From Collybia mongolica (Eukaryota; Basidiomycota; Agaricomycetes; Agaricales; Clitocybaceae), in assembly GCA_013420905.1 (NCBI GenBank), contig JAAXNY010000001.1, forward strand, positions 3,038,001-3,102,000: a stretch of DNA of 64,000 nucleotides. The letters run 5' to 3'. The stretch's first letter is position 1; every line of letters begins with the position of its first letter. A program made the position numbers and the translations under genes. The notes under the pieces are model-generated. The model worked only from the letters and a program-made list of their open reading frames with translations. It did no database searches and was not told where the DNA came from. Positions 58,003 to 64,000 of this stretch are shown here, one piece after another.

Positions 58003-60121
58003 TTATAACTCTTTATGAATCACGGTGACCAGTTTTGTTCCCCAAAACTCAGTAACGGGTGGTGAAGGTTCCTTTGGTTGTCCAGCTCGATAAACACTAT
58101 CAAACGGAGAGCCCTGAAGCAAGCTTGAAAAATCCGACGGTGCTGTGGTGAAAAAGATCTTGAAAAACCCTACATCAACACTTTCCCCAGGACGCAACCC
58201 AAATTCCCAGGGTTCTGTAGCAGTATCGCCGTAACCGAGCGTTAAATTTGATTTGGGTAGTATCGGTGGGTCGACCAGCCCAGATTTTCCCGGACGACCA
58301 CCTATAGCAGGCACATACCAAGCGCCTAAAGCAACTCTGTTCAGCGAACAGTTATAGGGAAGGAATAAGTACCTACTAATTGACAGCTCTGAGGGGTCAA
58401 GATAAAAGACATGGGGATAGAGCGCTAAGGAAGCTTGGTTGAATATGGTTAGAGCAAACAACCGGTCAACTGGAGCAAGGGCCGTATCGTTTTCAAAGAT
58501 ATTCTGACCCACGCTACGGGGGGTACGCTGGGTGGCATTACTGGATCCGGGCTGAAATTCAATCTCTCGCAGTTCCATCCAAACGTTTCTCATATCTTCC
58601 CCAGAACGTTTGAGATGCCGATCAAAATTGACTGCACACTCGATGACTTTCCGGATTGCGCTATGATTGTCAACCTTTACGGAAAAGGGTAAACGTGATC
58701 CGATATGAGGTACCACGAGAGGGTTGTGTCTCTCGAAGTTTGCGATGCGGCTAACATTGTCAACAAGAATAGAAAAATCGGCGGAAGTAGGGGAGGAAAC
58801 GAAAGTTATCCCATAGGTGTTACGAAACTGTTGATCAGGAAAGAGCCTCTCGATGAGATCTCCTTCGGAGCAATAGACTGCGAATGGCTTCGCGGGACCG
58901 TTCATAAGTTTCTTCGCATAAAACAACTCCGGAATGTCGTATACTTCATCCGGGAACTCCATAATCGAATGGAGGGGCCCCACTTTAGTGATGACAAGCG
59001 TGCAGAGTTGTGGGTTGTCAGGGCCAGGATCTAAAACGCTGGCATAAACTCCATATACCGAGCCAGCTGTGACGCCATGCGCATCCCCCAAATCCAAGAT
59101 CAGCTCTCCAGAATTATCGTCATGGCGCCCTAACGAAAGTGAGCGGTTCGCCCCTGGAGTGTAATTGTTGAACAACCGTCGATCAACATTACGTCCTTCA
59201 CAATGAGGGGTTTGACTTCCGCGAATGTTGATTAGATTAAGAACATGCTTAAGTTGTAATAACTCACGTGCGAGGCATTTGGAGTTTATGCATTAAGGAG
59301 ATATAGGTCAAATCTCCAAGATTTTCTTCATTTAATATGCGCAAAAGCTGATGGGTGAAGATACCTCCAATCCCGCGCTTCTCCAGTGCGGCTTGATCGA
59401 CACCACATGCCGCAAGGAGAATATGAGATTCCTGGTGTTTTCCTGAAAACCCTCCGTATGTACCCAGACCTCGCATTGCAGATGCAGGGTGGCCTCTCCG
59501 CTCCCAAATGCTGCGGTCGCAATCGGCGTTGATGTGAGGTGGGTTGAGTATTTGGCGAATAACACTGTCCGTCGGTTTGGATAGGGCAGAACGTGACATC
59601 CCCGCGGAGCTGCAACAATCGAAAATGAGTGTCTGTTTTGGTTAGCAGTGTATTTTTCTTCTTTTAAAAATGGGCTTCACAATATTATCACCTTTCACCA
59701 TTGAGAGCTCTTGGAGCAATGCGTTTATCGTACGATCTGGGATGCCATCAACAATTTCACCACCCACAGTGGTTCCCATATCACAAGGACACATGATTTC
59801 GATTTGAGGGCCATTGGTCGGCCAATTAGCCCATGTAGCAGGTTTGAGGATCCTCCCACCATGGCCCGCGTAATAGATCACAATCGGATTGCCTTTCAGA
59901 ATGCCTTCGTTGGTTTTGAACGACTGAAAGGCATTGAGGATGGCAACACGGTTGGCTTCATCGTCCCGTAAGCTGATGATATTGGCTAAAGGAACCCCAA
60001 TACCGATCAAGAAATTCTCAAATCGATCAGCATCCTGTCGAGCGTACGTTAGACTGGTATATGTGGGTAGACGGTACTTATTGATGCCGATGACAAGTGC
60101 AAATAGTTTGGGATACCTCAT
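58003..60121 (-). CDS. Caspase-domain (peptidase C14) protein with large C-terminal extension
   Basis: Clan CD cysteine peptidase related to metacaspases. ATG 60121 starts directly in the p20-like domain: LFALVIGINKYRL, DADRFENFL, then the catalytic His in VIYYAGHGG and, after an intron, the catalytic Cys in TLIFDCCSSAGMSR. ILLAACGVDQAALEKRGIGG closes the fold (p10-like). From about 59,175 a single long exon encodes roughly 390 further residues (SLSLGRHDDNSGELILDLGD, GSVYGVYASVLDPG, ELREIEFQPG, FALTIFNQASLALYPHVFYL, LTLGYGDTATEPWEFGL, VDVGFFKIFFTTAPSDFSSL). This tail is known in many agaricomycete caspase-like proteins but has no assigned function. An acceptor (CCTCTTAG) just upstream of the ATG suggests another 5' exon. 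Dyad is intact, so likely active. Confidence 0.87.
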
Positions 60122-60521
60122 CCCTTGTTCTAAGAGGTATAAGTGTTAAGAGAGTTGGAAGAATCAGAATACAGCAAAGAACATCTCTTATCCGTTCGCC
60201 GGACATTACAAAGGCAGCTTGACATAATATTGATAGCAATTGTAACCGGCGAGCGCCTATATCTTGAATTCAAGCATGCCTTCTACACATATCCTTATGG
60301 GTCAATGGTACGCCCTCCTTTTCCCTTTTAGAGGTGTCGAAAAGCAAGGGCACTTCTGCGGCGAGGTTCGTTTTGAGATGAAGATTGTTCAGTATCGAGG
60401 TATCCAGGCGACGATACCAATAAAATACGTGCATTGGAGGACTTGGGAACATAGGCACATGTCACAGACCTCATCAGGAAAGATTTAAGTTCGATTCTTA
60501 CCAAATTTATGTAAATAGCAG
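60122..60521. other. Upstream region of caspase-like gene
   Basis: A 62-codon minus-strand frame (60270-60458, containing YRRLDTSILNNLHLKTNLAA) might be an upstream exon of the caspase-like gene but has no proof. A T-loop-like TTAAGTTCGATTCTTA occurs near 60,486 but no complete tRNA fold. Confidence 0.4.
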
Positions 60522-60543
60522 TTATTATTATTATTATTATTAT
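60522..60543. repeat. (TTA)7 microsatellite
   Basis: Seven TTA/ATT trinucleotide units, marking the left edge of the repeat-rich tail of the window. Confidence 0.9.
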
Positions 60544-60701
60544 CTGTCTATATTAAAGTACTACGGCCGTGTGAATTTGATTGTGACTAATCCTGACTAA
60601 GCGCTGACTAAGTCTGACAAAGCAAAGAAAAGTTGTCTTTTAAGTAGAGTGCTGACTAAGGATGACAAAGCAAGAGAAATTGTCAAAGTCACATGCTATG
60701 C

Positions 60702-60771
60702 CACCTGCTCAAGTCACCTGCTCAAATCACCTGCTCAAAATCACCTGCTCAAACCAGCTCAAGTCACCTGC
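60702..60771. repeat. TCACCTGCTCAAA minisatellite
   Basis: Five imperfect units of 13-17 bp built on TCACCTGCTCAAA stand in tandem. Scattered further copies of TCACCTGC occur near 61,087 and 61,111. A second word, TGACTAA, is repeated four times just before (60,585-60,660). Confidence 0.85.
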
Positions 60772-60866
60772 CTCAAAACACAACATAACCATCACATCAC
60801 ATGACCTCTAAAGCATATCAAAGTCAATAAATATTAACCCATTTGTATGCACACTTCCTCATAAAT

Positions 60867-61390
60867 TTCAGATGCTCAAACTAAATTATAAAAAATACAT
60901 TCAAATGGTGCTATTGCTCATGAAATTACAGGCAGACAAAAATCAAAATGTCTTCACCTGACCAATTCTGCTACAAAGCCTTTAATTCACACAATATATT
61001 CCAAACAAACCCTATTTTAATTACATCATATTACATTATATTGATTTTAAAAAAATGTTCTATCCAGGTCATAATCACATGCTAAGTCACCTGCCTCACA
61101 ATAAACATAATCACCTGCTTTACAGCACACTATAACCCCAACTAAAGTGGACTAAAGTCAACAAATATCATCTGTTATCCTTAACTTTTTTGTGTGTGTA
61201 TACTGCCTGACAAGTTTCAGATGCTCAACTAAAACAGTAAAATAGGTATTTAAATGGTGCTACTGCTTATAAATTACAAATCAAGAATATACAGACAAAC
61301 ATGGAAATGACTTTACCTAATCAATTCTGCCATCAAGCCTTTAATCAATGCAATGTATTCTAAGATGACAAATCCTGTTTTAAAACCTGA
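60867..61390. repeat. Imperfect tandem duplication, about 348-bp period
   Basis: Blocks TTCAGATGCTCAA, AAATGGTGCTAYTGCT, CAATTCTGC, AAGCCTTTAAT and CCTRTTTTAA occur in the same order and spacing in two copies, diverged by substitutions and small indels. Confidence 0.75.
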
Positions 61391-64000
61391 TACTTTACAC
61401 ACTAAAAAAAACTCTCTTTCCACTAAATACAATGATATAAACTCTTCCAAAATACTGGAAATAATTTCTGGAAATGCTAAGGTATGCATACCACATTATA
61501 AATTCTATTGCACATGACAGAATTGAAGGAGCCACAGCAATGTACCCCAATTGAATACTTGAACTCTATCCATGGATCAGAGCTACTTCTTTCTAAGCTT
61601 ATATTTAAAGCAACTGGAATCCAGTGCAAATGATCAAGTGAAATAGTGTAATTGATTAAAAGAAAATATAATGGGTAGAAACATTGATTTTAAGAATTTG
61701 AGTAGAACTGATATTTGTTAAATTAAGCCAATGATAATTACCTTTTCATGATGGATTATGTATGGCAACTAACAAATATGGTAGGACAATAACTACACAA
61801 TGTTGGATCTGACCTTAGACTATTTGTATCCACAGTTTTGGGTTACAGTTCAACCAAGTTATATATATATAATTGTTTACCTGCAGAGGGGAAATATAGA
61901 CATAATTATGGCAATAATACAAATATGGATGTGCAAGAGTAGGTTTGTAAAACCAGAAAGACAGGGTAAAATAGGACATGACAATAATGCATAAGGTGGT
62001 TGACCAACTGCTGGATTGGAATAGTAAAGGGCCATATCTGAAAGCAGGACTGAGGTGATATTATGAAAATTGTAGGTATAGGAGGTTATAGGGCTCTGAC
62101 CATTTAGTATTTGTTTATAAAATGGTGTAAACTAAACATTTACCAAATAACAAGAAGGCCATTGAGGACAGAAAGACTCAAATAAACATTAATGCATCAA
62201 GTGAATAGTAATGGGCTATCAGCAAACAAATGATGAAGTTTGAACAAATCTAAGGAACCTTGGCTGTCTTTCATATAAGTACATATCTCCTTAACAGCCA
62301 TGGAATGGATATTTATAATATATGCCATTTGTCGTTTGCCAATTATAGGAAGCTATATGATGTAAATATGGATACAGCATGCTGTAGTATCACCACCCCA
62401 CCACTCATGGTGACCATTTACTACTGTTTGTTTACCAGTTGTTTACCATTTAGATAGGTGGTCAGTAAACTAAACAGAAATGGTAAACAATAAACAAATG
62501 AAACAATTGGAACCTTAAGAGATAAAGGGTGACTGTAAGTATGGTATGGGCTATATGAATAAGATAGAAATAAAATGGTAAGCTAAGAGTATATTATTTG
62601 TTTCCAGGTATGTGCAATAGGATGCCATAGGATACCCAGCTCCAAAAAATTTGCAAGATAAGGGCAAGAATGGGGGTGCAACTGAAATGATATGATGTGG
62701 GGTTTTATTGGATGTTGGGTTATAGGATATGCTAGATATAGTATATAAGATTTCTCCATGAAAGTAAAGTAATGACTAAAAAATTGAGATGACATATGAT
62801 AAATATTCCAGGTTGAATAGGGGGTCTGGGGGCAGAGCCCCCAGCAACCTGGAAGATCTGTGATGAACCATGGCCCAGCACCACAGTGCCGTGGCGTAGC
62901 CACGGGCCATAAGCTTGTTACTATAACATATGGGAGAGTCAAGGTGGGAATTGTGAGGCTGAATCAGCATCAGGTAAGCATGACTAAGATTTGTAATATA
63001 TTTATGTAATCAACCTGGGCCCTCCATGGGCCTCACACATCACATGCCCTGCACATGACTATCTAAAATCATGTGACCCTGCCAAAACATCGGTCAATCC
63101 CATCCCACTTCTTATTTTCAATGAATACATAGCTAACCAAATAAAAACTTTTTAATAATTTGTTCAACCAGGGATAAGCTGCAATGAAACTACAAGAAAG
63201 CAGTTTGTGTTGTTTTACCTGGAAGTGCCCCTCTGTTGTTGGAGTGGGTTGTAGCAGCAATTAGTATCAGACTCAAGATTTCTGCTCTGCTTGGGTTCTG
63301 CCTCTTTGCTTTTATAGCTCCAGGAGGAGCATATGAGGTGCTCTTGCAGGTTTTCTGCCTGACCCCATGCAGGTATGGATATTGGTCTAGCTTGCAGAAA
63401 CCTGTGGGAACTAAAACAGGCTCTGGAACCCCCAAGGTAGGGCTTTACTCAAAATAATGAAATAATTCAACTTTAATCATAACTTGGCTAATCCTGGGCC
63501 AATTTTGAAATTTAGAGGCACAAAATGATAGATTAATCTGTAGGGTCATGGATCTATGGGTTAGGGGAACAATATCTGTTGGAATACCTGTGCCATGGCC
63601 TGATTACTGTAAACTATGATACAGGTCCAGAAAAATGGTGGTAAGGGCAATCCTATGTCATGTTGTGCTAACCCAAAATTGGCCAGATGAATCCAAAGTC
63701 ATATTTAAGAAGTTGTGATAGTATGTGCAGGTTTGGGCATCCCCCCTACAATATTATGGAAAAGGCACATATAATTCCACAGGTGTTGGGGATCTGACCC
63801 ACACCCTAACCCAGGTGAGTCTAATTTCAAGTGCTCATGGCAGGTAATTGCCAAGATCACAGGTAGTTAACAGATATAAATGTCACATACAATATGAGCA
63901 CCTCAAGGTCTACCCATAGATTAATAGTAGCTCAGGGCCTATCATGCCAAATTAAAGTAACACATATTATTTGGATTAGCAATTGTGCCAATTAGTGGGA

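Larger units (their letters stand above)
60544..64000. mobile_element. AT-rich repeat-derived region, probably transposon remnant
   Basis: 3.4 kb with no gene. It contains a degenerate tandem duplication of about 348 bp: the sequence starting TTCAGATGCTCAA at 60,867 recurs at 61,215 through ATGGTGCTA, AATTCTGC and AAGCCTTTAAT. Two GC-rich hairpins stand out in AT-rich DNA: CTGGGGGC-AGA-GCCCCCAG (62826-62844) and CCGTGGC-GTA-GCCACGG (62889-62905), of a kind often seen in long terminal repeats of basidiomycete retrotransposons (recollection, not searched). A TATA-like CTTTTATAGCTCC at 63,309 and its surroundings could be an LTR promoter. No reverse transcriptase, integrase or transposase frame is present, so element type and borders are open. 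Confidence 0.6.

Noticed and set aside
60478..60502. T-loop-like TAAGTTCGATTCTTA
   Set aside because: A four-base stem forms but no acceptor, D or anticodon arm matches; probably chance.
1..64000. CRISPR arrays, rRNA genes, bacterial operons, telomere repeats, biosynthetic gene cluster
   Set aside because: None seen: no regularly spaced palindromic repeats, no rRNA core sequences, no Shine-Dalgarno-linked genes, no TTAGGG arrays, no PKS, NRPS or terpene synthase genes.

Overview
The window is nuclear DNA from a filamentous basidiomycete, most likely a mushroom-forming agaricomycete. Reasons: genes are split by many 45-65 nt GT-AG introns; there are DUF6533 membrane proteins, a Zn2Cys6 regulator, a NADPH oxidase, a caspase-like protein and a GH28 pectinase; and the tRNA-Asn genes carry introns. 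No bacterial or viral genes were seen. All gene models were built by hand-splicing conserved frames, so exon edges are inferences unless a specific junction is described.

Layout, left half. A block of minus-strand genes runs from 1.2 to 19.7 kb: VWA8 (mitochondrial AAA/VWA ATPase), a NoxB-type NADPH oxidase, an exopolygalacturonase copy with an in-frame stop, an Ldb17/SPIN90/Dip1 actin regulator and a purine nucleoside phosphorylase. A divergent intergenic region (19,720-20,080) leads into plus-strand genes: RTF1 (Paf1 complex), a large Sds3-like Rpd3/Sin3 subunit, a Zn2Cys6 transcription factor, Hikeshi/OPI10 and a CCC1/VIT1 iron transporter.

Layout, right half. It holds a CaM kinase, a TIGR04076-like protein, three DUF6533 membrane-protein paralogs, a WRN/RNase D-type exonuclease, zuotin, HMG-CoA lyase, an alpha/beta hydrolase and a caspase-domain protein. 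The last 3.5 kb is AT-rich, has no recognisable genes, is full of degenerate repeats and looks transposon-derived.

The genes form no single pathway; most are housekeeping. The most notable details are four identical intron-containing tRNA-Asn(GUU) genes in 47 kb (two inverted around CCC1), a 244-bp MITE-like element with perfect 20-bp terminal inverted repeats and a 7-bp target duplication, a 6-nt microexon in HMG-CoA lyase that supplies a metal-binding His, a single nonsense codon in an otherwise intact GH28 gene, and a DUF6533 family with conserved introns whose middle copy seems to be losing splice sites.
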